The notes beneath the pieces are model-generated. The model did no database searches, had not been told where the DNA came from, and saw only the letters and a program-made list of their open reading frames with translations. From the NCBI RefSeq assembly GCF_014203225.1, contig NZ_JACHIO010000021.1, positions 1 through 64,000 of the forward strand: a stretch of 64,000 nt of DNA. The letters are read 5' to 3'. The translations under genes were made by a program, and so were the position numbers. Below are positions 33,083 to 41,996 of the stretch, in pieces. Position 1 is the first letter of the stretch. Every line of letters starts with the position of its first letter. Source of the stretch: Granulicella mallensis. GTDB lineage: Bacteria > Acidobacteriota > Terriglobia > Terriglobales > Acidobacteriaceae.

Positions 33083-35278
33083 ATGTACCGATTCTCTTCC
33101 TTGATCTTCCGCAGCTTCGCCACCACTGCTCTGCTCGGAACCTTAGCCTACGCCCAGGCTCCTGCCGCACCCGCAAAGATCGACCCCAACAGCCCAGCCA
33201 ATATCGGCCGCGCGGAACTCGTCCAACACCTCGACACCATTGCCGCGCAGGACACCGCCGCTCGCCACGCCTCTGTAGCCGCGCTCGCAAGCCGCGCCGA
33301 AGCGGAAGCCCGCCAGGCCATCGTTCGCAAGAAGATTCTCTCCCTCATCGGAGGCCTCCCCGAGCGCACGCCTCTCAACGCGAAGACTCTCGGAGTCACC
33401 CAGGCCGACGGCTTCCGCATCGAGAAGGTCCTCTTCGAGAGCCAGCCCGGCTTCCCCGTCACGGCGCTTCTTTATCTACCTGACGGCAAGCCCACCGGAG
33501 AAAAGCTCTCCGCGATCCTCATCGCTCCCGGCCACGGCCCGGCAGGCAAGGCGAGCGACTACTTTACCGCAGCCACCTTTGCGCGTAACGGCTTTGTCGT
33601 TCTCTCCTACGACCCAATCGGACAGGGCGAGCGCCTCCAGTATCCCGACCCCAGCAAGCCCGAGGCCAGCCTCGCCTCGCGTCCCACCGGCGAGCACGGC
33701 GAAGCTGGCCTGCAACCTTCGTTGATCGGCGATGCTATCTCTCGCTACTTCGTCTGGGACGCCATGCGCGGCATCGACTACCTCAGTCAGCGTCCCGAGG
33801 TGGACCCCAAACGTATCGGAGCCTTCGGCTGCTCCGGCGGCGGAGCGATGACCGCACTTACAGGCGCACTCGACACCCGCGTGGCCGCCACCGCCGTCGC
33901 CTGCTATAACACCTCGTTCGATACGTTGCTCGCGTCCATCGGCCCGCAGGACGGCGAGCAATCCATTCCCGGCTTTATCGCCGCCGGTCTGGACTTCCCG
34001 GACTGGATCGAACTTGTAGCTCCGCGCCCCTATGCTGCGGTCGCGACCTACTCCGACATGTTCCCCTTCGCCGGCGCCCGTGCAACGGTCTCGGAGGCAC
34101 GCCGCTTCTACTCACTCTTCGATCCTGCAAGCGCGGGCATGCCCTCGGCCTCTGCGGCAGAGGCGGCAGCTCAGTCTCACCCCACGGCACCTGCTCTCAA
34201 CATCGACACGCCCAACGCCGTGCCGCTGACAGCGCGCCTGCAATTCATCACCGGCCCCGGTGGACACGGGGCTCTGAGCCCGATCATGGGCAATATCGTC
34301 GGCTTCTTTCTGCGCAACCTCCAGCCGGGCTCTGACGCCGATCACCCCTTGCTGCCGCCGCCCATCCCTCGCGGCGCACCCACCGGTCTGCCCAAGGATG
34401 CTCTGCAAGTCACGAGCACCGGCCAGGTGGCGACGAGCTACCCGCACGCTGAAACCATCTTTACTCTCAACCTGAAACATGCGGCTCAGGCGATCCCTTC
34501 GAACCATCCTGTCCTTACGGGAGAAAAACTGGCCTCCGCCATTCGCGAAGCGACCGGCGCGAAGGCGAAGCCCGGCGCGTCAAAGCAGGAGCCCGCCCCT
34601 CAATCTGCAAAGACTGGCGAATTCCACCTGGAGACCGCCCCCAACGTAACTCTTCGTGGAACGCTGTCCGTTCCGCAGACCACCGGACGTCATCCCGCTG
34701 TCCTGCTCCTGGTGCCGGAGTCTATCGATGCCGATAACCCCAGGGCGCAGGCGAACAAAGCGGAGTTTGAAAAGCTCACCGCCGCAGGAAACATAGTCCT
34801 GGCGGTTACGCCCTCTCCTTCCCCTGCTGGAACGGACGACATGAAGTCGCCGATCCTCGGCCCCTTCTATCTGCTGAGCCTGCGTGCCGAGCTGGTAAAA
34901 CACACCCTGGTAGGAATGCGTGTGGATGACGTGATCCGCCTCATCGATGCCCTCGCGAGCCGTCCCGATGTCGATGCCAGCAGGATCACTGCCATCGGCA
35001 GCGGGCATATGGGCCTCGTGCTGCTGCACGCCGCTGTTCTGGACGCACGCCTCAAGCACATCACGATCGACCACGTCCTCAGCAGCTACCACGGCCTGCT
35101 CGAAGCGCCGTTACCCATCGGCGCGTCAGAGGACATAGTTCCCGGCGTGCTGCTTCACTACGACATCCCCGATCTGGCTAAAGCTGTTGGCACTCGTCTG
35201 ACAGAGACGGAACCCCTCAAAGGCACCGACGATCTGAGCCAAACCTCGATGCCGCTGGAGACCTTGCGGAATCAGTAA
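33083..35278 (+). CDS. Exported two-domain alpha/beta hydrolase, acetyl xylan esterase-like
   Basis: A 731-residue protein with a signal peptide ending near TLAYAQA. The first hydrolase domain (about 90-430) has the oxyanion/strand segment LIAPGHGPAGKA, the nucleophile elbow GAFGCSGGGAM, and a late His in TGPGGHGAL. The region VAPRPYAAVATYSDMF fits the acetylxylan esterase (AXE1-like) layout. A second alpha/beta domain (about 540-731) looks degenerate: GSGHMG replaces GxSxG. Probably deacetylates plant polysaccharide, consistent with the GH28 before it. AGGTGA precedes ATG 33083. Confidence 0.75.
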   Translation: MYRFSSLIFRSFATTALLGTLAYAQAPAAPAKIDPNSPANIGRAELVQHLDTIAAQDTAARHASVAALASRAEAEARQAIVRKKILSLIGGLPERTPLNAKTLGVTQADGFRIEKVLFESQPGFPVTALLYLPDGKPTGEKLSAILIAPGHGPAGKASDYFTAATFARNGFVVLSYDPIGQGERLQYPDPSKPEASLASRPTGEHGEAGLQPSLIGDAISRYFVWDAMRGIDYLSQRPEVDPKRIGAFGCSGGGAMTALTGALDTRVAATAVACYNTSFDTLLASIGPQDGEQSIPGFIAAGLDFPDWIELVAPRPYAAVATYSDMFPFAGARATVSEARRFYSLFDPASAGMPSASAAEAAAQSHPTAPALNIDTPNAVPLTARLQFITGPGGHGALSPIMGNIVGFFLRNLQPGSDADHPLLPPPIPRGAPTGLPKDALQVTSTGQVATSYPHAETIFTLNLKHAAQAIPSNHPVLTGEKLASAIREATGAKAKPGASKQEPAPQSAKTGEFHLETAPNVTLRGTLSVPQTTGRHPAVLLLVPESIDADNPRAQANKAEFEKLTAAGNIVLAVTPSPSPAGTDDMKSPILGPFYLLSLRAELVKHTLVGMRVDDVIRLIDALASRPDVDASRITAIGSGHMGLVLLHAAVLDARLKHITIDHVLSSYHGLLEAPLPIGASEDIVPGVLLHYDIPDLAKAVGTRLTETEPLKGTDDLSQTSMPLETLRNQ

Positions 35279-35300
35279 AGCTGCAGAGCGAAATAGAAAC

Positions 35301-35350
35301 GGGGTTCTCGCCCAGGAGCAAATTGCCTCCTGCGCGAGAACCCCATTTTG
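35301..35350. terminator. Bidirectional terminator hairpin between convergent genes
   Basis: GGGGTTCTCGC (35301-35311) pairs with GCGAGAACCCC (35334-35344), and CAGGAG/CTCCTG extends the stem inside. ATTTTG follows. It separates the esterase and the glycosyltransferase, which converge here. Confidence 0.8.
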
Positions 35351-35371
35351 TTTACGTGCGGGTGCGCTTTC

Positions 35372-36655
35372 TTACGCTTCTACCAGCTGCTGAACGCAAG
35401 CTTCCACTGCGCTAAGTAACTCCGCCTCAGCATCGTGGCTTGCGAACTCCAGTGCGAACTTCTTCGCCTGTTCGCGGTAGCCCGGAGTATCGAGAATCTC
35501 TCTTGTAGCCGCGTGTACTGCTTCCGGCGTCGCCTGGTTGGTTCTGAGGTCGAGCCCGACACCTGCCCACTGCATATGGGCCGATACCTCTTCCTTGTCC
35601 TCCGTCAGACCGGCGGAGATGACAGCAATGCCATGGGCCAGCGCCATGTTGACGGTGCCGTACCCACCGTTGGTGATAAGCAGATCGATGTGGGGCATAA
35701 CCTGCTCGTAAGGAAGAAACGAAGCTACACGCGCATTCTTCGGAAGCTCCACGGGGATAGACTCGGCGGGCGCATTGCCTGTCGTGACCAGCACGAGAAG
35801 GTCTTCTTCCTCGGCCAGAGCGGTCAGTGTCGGTCCGATGAGCTGTCCAAGATCCCGGTTGGCGATGGTGCCCTGGGTCACCAGGACCAGGCGCTTTGTC
35901 TTGTCCAGGTCTGCCCACCACTCCGGCAGAGGAGCTTGTCCTGCCGCCAGAGGCAGAGGTCCGATATAGCGCACCTTCGAGACAGCACCGTCCGTGTCCG
36001 GATACTCGAAGCTCTCGATGCCGGGGTGCAGATAGAGATCGGAAAGCGAAGACAGACTCTCCATCACAGGGCACGGCAGCGGGGAGCAGCCGACCGATGC
36101 CAGCGCGCGATCGACCGCCATCTGACCGGGCTTCAGCATCACACGTACTCTCCGCTGACGTTCCGCGCTCCGCTCTTCTTCAGAAGATCCGGGTCGTTGG
36201 GGAAGATTCTTTCCACTGCCCAGGTTCAGAATCGAGATGCCCATATGAGCGATAGCAGGCCGTTGTTCACGCGGCTCCAGAAGCATCGGAAGCGTTCCCC
36301 AGTACATGGAATCCGCAAGGATGAGATCGGCGGGAAAATCACGCAGAGCCGCTTTCAAGCTGGCTGCCTGTGCAGGAAGATTTCTGGCAAAGAAGTGTTC
36401 GAGGTCGAAGGCGATCATCTCCATGCCGGGAGTCTTCTCCTGCCTCTCCGGAAAGTTAGCGAAGAAGTAGCCTCCTGAGGTATTCGCTTCAGGAATCTCA
36501 GGAAGGAAGGTAACTCCAGCAGCCTCGATCACGGCCTGCATTTCGTTGGAGGTCTGCACGGCAACTTCATGGCCGTGCTTTGCAAAAATGCTTGCTGCAG
36601 ACAACAGAGGGTTCAAATGTCCAGGAACACCAATCGACGCAATCAGAATCTTCAT
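35372..36655 (-). CDS. Glycosyltransferase, GT1 / MGT (macrolide glycosyltransferase-like) family
   Basis: A 427-residue GT-B enzyme. The N-terminus MKILIASIGVPGHLNPLLSAA is the acceptor-side start seen in UGT/YjiC-like proteins, and LVLVTQGTIANRD marks the second Rossmann domain. The nucleotide-sugar motif is LLITNGGYGTVNMALAHGIAVIS, where the usual His of HGG is replaced by Asn. The replacement is unusual and could change donor or activity. The acceptor is unknown; small lipophilic molecules are typical for the family. Not part of the adjacent glycan operon (opposite strand). Confidence 0.85.
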   Translation of the reverse strand: MKILIASIGVPGHLNPLLSAASIFAKHGHEVAVQTSNEMQAVIEAAGVTFLPEIPEANTSGGYFFANFPERQEKTPGMEMIAFDLEHFFARNLPAQAASLKAALRDFPADLILADSMYWGTLPMLLEPREQRPAIAHMGISILNLGSGKNLPQRPGSSEEERSAERQRRVRVMLKPGQMAVDRALASVGCSPLPCPVMESLSSLSDLYLHPGIESFEYPDTDGAVSKVRYIGPLPLAAGQAPLPEWWADLDKTKRLVLVTQGTIANRDLGQLIGPTLTALAEEEDLLVLVTTGNAPAESIPVELPKNARVASFLPYEQVMPHIDLLITNGGYGTVNMALAHGIAVISAGLTEDKEEVSAHMQWAGVGLDLRTNQATPEAVHAATREILDTPGYREQAKKFALEFASHDAEAELLSAVEACVQQLVEA

Positions 36656-36844
36656 GAATACCTTTCGTAGGGGGAGGGAAGGTCAGTCAGCGAAGATCGA
36701 GTTAATATAGCTTCGCCGGAGTGTCAGGGCCGTGAGTCGGCAAAAGGCTCATGAGGCTCTGCACTCACATCTCTATAAACCCCGAGTCATGAGCTTTATT
36801 CCACGCACAGCAGATAGATAGTTCGCAGGCGGCAAAATTAATCT

Positions 36845-36901
36845 CCTAAAAATTTAGGTTGACAAGCCTCCTGGCTGAACCTAGACTCCTATTTGTTTAG
36901 G
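36845..36901 (+). promoter_or_regulatory. BlaI-type promoter with two operator-like palindromes
   Basis: TTGACA (36859-36864) and TAGACT (36882-36887) are separated by exactly 17 bases. A perfect palindrome, CCTAAA-AA-TTTAGG (36845-36858), ends at the -35 box, and a looser copy, CCTATTTGTTTAGG (36888-36901), starts right after the -10 box and covers the expected transcription start. The ATG is at 36909. Two operators around a promoter suit autorepression by the BlaI-family product. Confidence 0.75.
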
Positions 36902-36908
36902 AGATCTC

Positions 36909-37307
36909 ATGGTCGGTCGCAAAAAAGGTTCCACCGCCCTTACCCCTCTCGAACTGCAGATCATGCAGGTGCTCTGGGCCGAAGGGCCAAGCAATGTTCT
37001 GCAGGTGCAGAAGAGCCTGTCGCCCAAGAATGATCTTGCCTACAACACGGTGCAGACCATGCTGAACGTTCTCCATCGCAAGGGGAGAGTCAAGCGCACA
37101 TTGAAGGGGCGTGCCTATGTCTATCGCACGGTTGCCTCCAGGGAGACTGTCCTCGGCCAGGCGGTACGCGATCTCGTAGAACGCATGTTCGGCGGGTCCT
37201 CTGAAGATCTCGTCATGAGTCTGGTCAAGAACCGCCAGGTTGATCTGGAGCGGATTGCGGATCTGGGCCGAAAGATGGCACGGGAAGGAGGAGAACACGA
37301 TGAGTAG
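36909..37307 (+). CDS. BlaI/MecI/CopY-family repressor
   Basis: A 132-residue winged-helix repressor. LTPLELQIMQVLWAEGPSNVLQVQKSL is the HTH region typical of the family, NTVQTMLNVLHRKGRVKRTLKGRAYVYR the recognition helix and wing, and the C-terminal helix serves dimerisation. AGGAG lies 4-8 nt before the ATG. It overlaps the M56 peptidase gene by 8 bases. In known systems the M56 protein leads to cleavage of the repressor; the target here need not be a beta-lactamase. Confidence 0.92.
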   Translation: MVGRKKGSTALTPLELQIMQVLWAEGPSNVLQVQKSLSPKNDLAYNTVQTMLNVLHRKGRVKRTLKGRAYVYRTVASRETVLGQAVRDLVERMFGGSSEDLVMSLVKNRQVDLERIADLGRKMAREGGEHDE

Positions 37308-38643
37308 CCTGCGCGTTTTTATGGCATCGTATGTCGTCAACGCTATCTGGGAGGTTGCGTTGATTGCGGCGGCGGGATGGATGGTGAGCCGCCTGCTCAA
37401 GCGACTTGGCCCGCAGGCCGAACATGTCACCCGGGTTTCCACTCTGGCCCTTGCGATTCTTATGCCTGGGCTGCCTTTCTTTCGCTGGCTGATGGCCTTC
37501 CTTCACGCTCCAGATAAAGGTATTGGAAATTCCTCGATTACGTTGGTTGCGGCACAGGGTGACGCCGCGCATGTAGGAGGCATCTACGTCCTGCCAGCGA
37601 TTCTTATACTGCCCTTACTGCTGCTCTATGCAGGCTCGCTGTTCTACTTTGCCGTGCGGCTCGTCTGGTCGTTGCAGGGCACTGCAAGGCTGCTTCAACA
37701 AGCCAGCCCCATCTCTCTCTCGCCGGAGCAGGAAGAGATCTGGCGCGACTGCAAACGATCGTTTTCCGTAGAGGCTGCACGTATCTTGAGCTCGTCGCGA
37801 GTTTCCGGCCCTGTCACGCTGGGGTTTCGAGAGCCTGTGCTCCTCGTTCCCGTGGGCTTTGCGGAGGGCTGTACGCCGCAGGATTTTCTTGCGGCGCTGG
37901 CCCACGAATGCGCCCACATAAGGCGTCGCGACTTTCAGAAAAATATCTTCTATGAAGTCGCCAGCCTCCTGCTTGTCTTTCACCCAGTCCTCTGGATGCT
38001 CAAGTCTCACATCGCGCAGACACGCGAGATGGTCTGTGACGGCATGGCCACGGAAAGGCTGATCGATTCGCGCAGCTACACGCAATCCCTGTTACGACTT
38101 GCAACCAGGATCGCTATGGCCTCGCGAGTCTCCACACTTCACGCCATCGGGATCTTCGATGCCAACATTCTGGAGAAGCGAGTCATGATGATGAACATCA
38201 AGAAGCAGCCTCTTAGCTCTGTTTTGAAATACGGTCTGATCCTTCCCTCAACGCTCTTCCTGCTTTCCATCGCAGCTGGTGGAGCAGCGATGGCCGTCGT
38301 GATTGAACCGCAATCTCCTTCTCAGGCGCAACCCTATGGCCAGATCTATCACGTCGGCAAAGACAAAGACGTAAGCGCGCCAGTTGTGATTTTTTCCAAA
38401 GACCCTGAATTTCCAAAGTCTGCTCGCGGGAAAAAGGGTAAGTTCAACGGAACTTGTGTCGTTCGTCTCATCGTGGATTCGACAGGAACCGTTCATGACG
38501 TTCGAGTCAGAGACTCTCTCAGCCCTGATTTCGATGCGAGTGCAATTGAAGCGGTACAGCAGTATCGCTTCAAGCCCGCCATGCGATCAGGCGAGCCGGT
38601 GGCTGTCGACCTTATCATTGCAGTAAATTTCGCAAGGTTTTAA
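37300..38643 (+). CDS. M56-family (BlaR1-like) membrane metallopeptidase fused to a TonB C-terminal domain
   Basis: A 447-residue inner-membrane protein. Four to five hydrophobic helices occur (about residues 15-32, 45-65, 100-120 and 325-345). The zinc motif HECAH lies near residue 202 in LAHECAHIRRRDF. The C-terminus, where BlaR1 has its penicillin sensor, is a TonB C-terminal-like domain: GTCVVRLIVDSTGTVHDVRV ... AIEAVQQYRFKPAMRSG. Start 37300 has GGAGGAG upstream and overlaps blaI. It should sense an unknown envelope signal and inactivate the repressor. Confidence 0.88.
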   Translation: MSSLRVFMASYVVNAIWEVALIAAAGWMVSRLLKRLGPQAEHVTRVSTLALAILMPGLPFFRWLMAFLHAPDKGIGNSSITLVAAQGDAAHVGGIYVLPAILILPLLLLYAGSLFYFAVRLVWSLQGTARLLQQASPISLSPEQEEIWRDCKRSFSVEAARILSSSRVSGPVTLGFREPVLLVPVGFAEGCTPQDFLAALAHECAHIRRRDFQKNIFYEVASLLLVFHPVLWMLKSHIAQTREMVCDGMATERLIDSRSYTQSLLRLATRIAMASRVSTLHAIGIFDANILEKRVMMMNIKKQPLSSVLKYGLILPSTLFLLSIAAGGAAMAVVIEPQSPSQAQPYGQIYHVGKDKDVSAPVVIFSKDPEFPKSARGKKGKFNGTCVVRLIVDSTGTVHDVRVRDSLSPDFDASAIEAVQQYRFKPAMRSGEPVAVDLIIAVNFARF

Positions 38644-38811
38644 AAGATTCTGGGCCGATAAGATTTTGCCCTTCAAACCTAGTATGGTCGCCCGTTTGTT
38701 TGTTGAAACATGTGGATGCTGCGAATGGGGAACGCGCTTCGCGCTGTATTGAGCAGGCCATCATGGTTCAACAAATGAACAACACAAGACACTAGCCTTA
38801 ATTCAATCGCT

Positions 38812-41721
38812 CTACAACCCGCGCGCAAGCACCTCCGCAAGATGTAGCGCACGCGTCTCGGAGTTCTGCGCCACCTGCTCGCGACAACTAAAGCCATCCG
38901 CGACCACAAGAGTCCCTGCCTTTGCACCACGCACCGCAGGCAGAAGAACACGCTCGGCCAGTGTCTGCGATACCTCGTACTTATCCTTCTCGAATCCGAA
39001 GGGCCCGGCCATGCCGCAGCAGCCTGAGTCTAGCAACTGCACATCGGCTCCGGTGCTGCGCAGCAGTTGCACCTCATCGGTCATCTTCATCACAGCCTGG
39101 TGGTGACAGTGGCCCTGCACGAGAATGGTGCCATCGATAGCCGGTGGCTTGTACTCGGGAGCATGCTTCACCAGAAACTGACTCAGCAGATATGTCCGGT
39201 CGCGCAGTCCGGCTGCACGAGGATCGTTTGGCAGCAGGTTCATGAGCTCATCGCGAAATACCGTCGCGCAGCTCGGCTCAAGTACGACGACCGGCATCTC
39301 CGCATAGGGAGCCAGCGCGTCCAGCGTCTTGAGCAGGTACTTCTTCGCGGAGTCGAGCAGGCCGAAGTCGTACAGCGGCCGCCCGCAGCAGACATGTTGC
39401 TGCAGCACGTGCACGCGGAAGCCGGCATCGACGAGCACCTTGTGCGCCGCCACCGCTGTGTCGGAGTGCAGATAGTTGTTGAACGTATCCGCCCACAGCA
39501 GGACATCGCCCCTTGGCTGCGGGGGTTGTTTCAGTGTCTTCGATCGCTTGCGGAAGGTCTGGCTGGAGAACGAGGGCAGCGTGCGGTTGGGATGAATATG
39601 CAGCGCGGCCTTCGCGAGCCTGCTGGTCAGCGGCCAGCTCGCCATGAAGTTGGCGATGCCCGGAGCCAGAGAGGCAAGCCGCGCACCTTTATCGACGAAG
39701 CCGAACGCATAGGCTCCAAGCGGCCGCAAGCGTCCCTCATAGTGATGCGCCAGAAACTCCGCCTTGTACGTCGCCATGTCGACGTTGACCGGGCACTCGG
39801 TCTTGCAGGCCTTACACGCGAGGCACAGGTCGAGCGCCTCACGTACCTCTTCGCTGCGCCAGCCATCGCGCACCACGTCGCCCTGCATCATCTCCCACAG
39901 CAGGTGCGCGCGTCCGCGCGTGGAGTGCTTCTCCTCTTTGGTCGCCATGTAGCTTGGGCACATGGTTCCGGCTTCTTCCTTGCGGCACGCACCCACACCA
40001 ACGCAACGCAGCGCGGCCTGTTCGAACGAGCCTCCGTCCGAGGCGAAGTGGAAGTGGGTCGAGGTCTGCATGGGAGCATGTGAGGTATTCAGCCTCAGGT
40101 AGTCATGCGGCTGGTAGGCATCGATCAGCTTGCCGGGATTCATGCGGCCCAGCGGGTCCCACAGCCGTTTGAACTCACGGAAGGCCTCCATCAGCTCCGC
40201 GCCGAACATCTTCTCCAGCAGAGCGCCGCGCGACTGGCCATCGCCATGTTCGCCGGAGATCGAACCGCCGAGGCTTACAACCAGATCGGTAGCCCGGTCG
40301 ACGAACTCCCGGTAGATCGCGATGCCGCGCTCGCTCTTGAAGTCGAAGTTGATGCGCAGATGCACGCATCCATGCCCGAAGTGGCCGTACATCGGCGAGC
40401 GGTAGCCGTACTCCTGCATCAGCGTGCAGATGGCGCGCAGATACTCGCCGAGCTTCTGAGGAGCAACTGCCGCATCCTCCCAGCCCTCCCATCCAACAGG
40501 CTCGCCGGGAACAAAGGCAGTAGCGCCCAGCGCGGACTCGCGCACGAACCAGACCTTGCGAGCCTCCTGCTCCGTGTAGAGGCGAACGGAAGGTCGCGCA
40601 ACGAACTCCAGCGCGGCTGCGGCCAGTGCCTGGGCCTGGGCGTCGGCTTCTTCCGCACTGTCCGCGCCCAGCTCGGCCAGGAGATAGCCCTTGCCGTTGG
40701 GCAGCAGGCGCACCTCTTCGGTCGCAAGATTCTTGCGCTGCATGAACTCGACGAGCAGACCGTCGAAGCCCTCCAACGCGATGGGGTGGTGTTCGAGCAC
40801 CAGCGGAACGTTGTCGGCTGCGATGAAGGCATCGGAGAAACCAATCCCGACGAGACGCCGGAACTGCGGGCTCTTCACCAGTCGCAGCTTCGCTTCGAGG
40901 ATCGTGACACAGGTGCCCTCGCTGCCCACGAGCGCGCGCGCAACGTTGAAGCCCTGTTCGGGCAGAAGCTCATCGAGGTTATAGCCGGAGACGCGGCGCG
41001 GGATGCGCGGAAAGCGTTCGCGGATAAGCGTGGCGTACTGGTCGCGAATCTTCTTGAGACCCGCATAGATCTCGCCCTGGCGTCCGCCGCCGGCGATGAT
41101 CGCCTCAAGCTGCTCTTCGCTGGTGGGGCCAACGGTCATGCGCGTGCCGTCGTACAGCAGGATGTCGAGGGACTCGATGTTATCGACGGTCTTGCCGCCG
41201 AGAAGGCTATGGGTGCCGCAGGAGTTGTTGCCGATCATGCCGCCGAGCGTGCAGCGGCTGTGCGTGGCGGGGTCGGGTGCGAAGGTCAGCTCGTGCTCTT
41301 CTGCTGCTTCGCGAACGCGATCGAGCACCACACCGGGCTCTACGCGCGCTGTCCTGCTCTCGGGATCGACGGCGAGGACGCGGCGCATGTACTTCGAGAA
41401 GTCGAGGATGACGGCCGTGTTGCAGCACTGTCCTGCAAGGCTGGTCGCCGCACCGCGAGCGAGAACAGGTGCGTTGAACTCCCTGCATGCCGCCAGCGTG
41501 GCTTCGATGTCTGCGCTATCGAGCGGCAGCACCAGGCCGATGGGAATCTGCCGATAGTTCGAAGCGTCCGTTGCGTAGAGGGCGCGCGTGCCTTGGTCGA
41601 ACCTCACCTCGCCGCGAACGGCGCGGCGTAGATGCGCTTCAAGATCGGTGGCTGCGGGAAAGGGATTGAACGGTGTCTTCGCCGCAGGGGCGTGGAGAAT
41701 CGTCAGCGGCTGTGTAGACAT
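38812..41721 (-). CDS. Fused FAD-linked oxidase and (4Fe-4S) Cys-rich protein (GlcD-GlcF-like 2-hydroxyacid dehydrogenase)
   Basis: A 969-residue cytosolic or membrane-peripheral dehydrogenase. Residues about 50-280 are a PCMH-type FAD-binding domain (VLARGAATSLAGQCCNTAVILDFSK; GGMIGNNSCGTHSLLGG). The FAD-linked oxidase C-terminal domain follows (GHFGHGCVHLRINFDF; GSISGEHGDGQSRG). Residues about 600-680 hold the ferredoxin motif CLACKACKTECPVN and residues 740-969 two CCG domains (QQHVCCGRPLYD and DSGCCGMAGPFG). Single-chain forms such as YdiJ oxidise D-2-hydroxyacids and pass electrons to the quinone pool. Substrate is not determined here. Confidence 0.88.
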   Translation of the reverse strand: MSTQPLTILHAPAAKTPFNPFPAATDLEAHLRRAVRGEVRFDQGTRALYATDASNYRQIPIGLVLPLDSADIEATLAACREFNAPVLARGAATSLAGQCCNTAVILDFSKYMRRVLAVDPESRTARVEPGVVLDRVREAAEEHELTFAPDPATHSRCTLGGMIGNNSCGTHSLLGGKTVDNIESLDILLYDGTRMTVGPTSEEQLEAIIAGGGRQGEIYAGLKKIRDQYATLIRERFPRIPRRVSGYNLDELLPEQGFNVARALVGSEGTCVTILEAKLRLVKSPQFRRLVGIGFSDAFIAADNVPLVLEHHPIALEGFDGLLVEFMQRKNLATEEVRLLPNGKGYLLAELGADSAEEADAQAQALAAAALEFVARPSVRLYTEQEARKVWFVRESALGATAFVPGEPVGWEGWEDAAVAPQKLGEYLRAICTLMQEYGYRSPMYGHFGHGCVHLRINFDFKSERGIAIYREFVDRATDLVVSLGGSISGEHGDGQSRGALLEKMFGAELMEAFREFKRLWDPLGRMNPGKLIDAYQPHDYLRLNTSHAPMQTSTHFHFASDGGSFEQAALRCVGVGACRKEEAGTMCPSYMATKEEKHSTRGRAHLLWEMMQGDVVRDGWRSEEVREALDLCLACKACKTECPVNVDMATYKAEFLAHHYEGRLRPLGAYAFGFVDKGARLASLAPGIANFMASWPLTSRLAKAALHIHPNRTLPSFSSQTFRKRSKTLKQPPQPRGDVLLWADTFNNYLHSDTAVAAHKVLVDAGFRVHVLQQHVCCGRPLYDFGLLDSAKKYLLKTLDALAPYAEMPVVVLEPSCATVFRDELMNLLPNDPRAAGLRDRTYLLSQFLVKHAPEYKPPAIDGTILVQGHCHHQAVMKMTDEVQLLRSTGADVQLLDSGCCGMAGPFGFEKDKYEVSQTLAERVLLPAVRGAKAGTLVVADGFSCREQVAQNSETRALHLAEVLARGL

Positions 41722-41786
41722 TCGTCGACCTTTCCGTGGCCTTTAAATACGTCCTCTGAATGCGAGGTGCGCCTTTGCTTTGCACT

Positions 41787-41990
41787 TGCACTTGCTTTTC
41801 TGGTTGTCATTCCGAGCGCAGCGAGCGAACCTGCTTCCTCCCGTTCTTCGTCCGCATCACCGAGAAAGCGCGGAGCAAGTTACGAAGGGTGCAGCTTTGC
41901 CATGCCTGGCGTTCGTGCCGGTATGGGCAAAAAAACGGGAGGAAGCAGATTCCTCGTTCCACTCGGAATGACAACCAGAAAAGCAAAATC
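41787..41990. repeat. Inverted repeat, family B
   Basis: Left arm TTTTCTGGTTGTCATTCCGAG, right arm CTCGGAATGACAACCAGAAAA; inner GAACCTGCTTCCTCCCGTT and its complement. It fills the space between the FAH-family gene and the FAD/Fe-S gene, on whose upstream side no ORF is convincing. Confidence 0.8.
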
Positions 41991-41996
41991 GTCGAA

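Noticed and set aside
40105-41631. 508-residue plus-strand ORF
   Set aside because: Antisense to the well-supported FAD/Fe-S dehydrogenase; no motif of its own.
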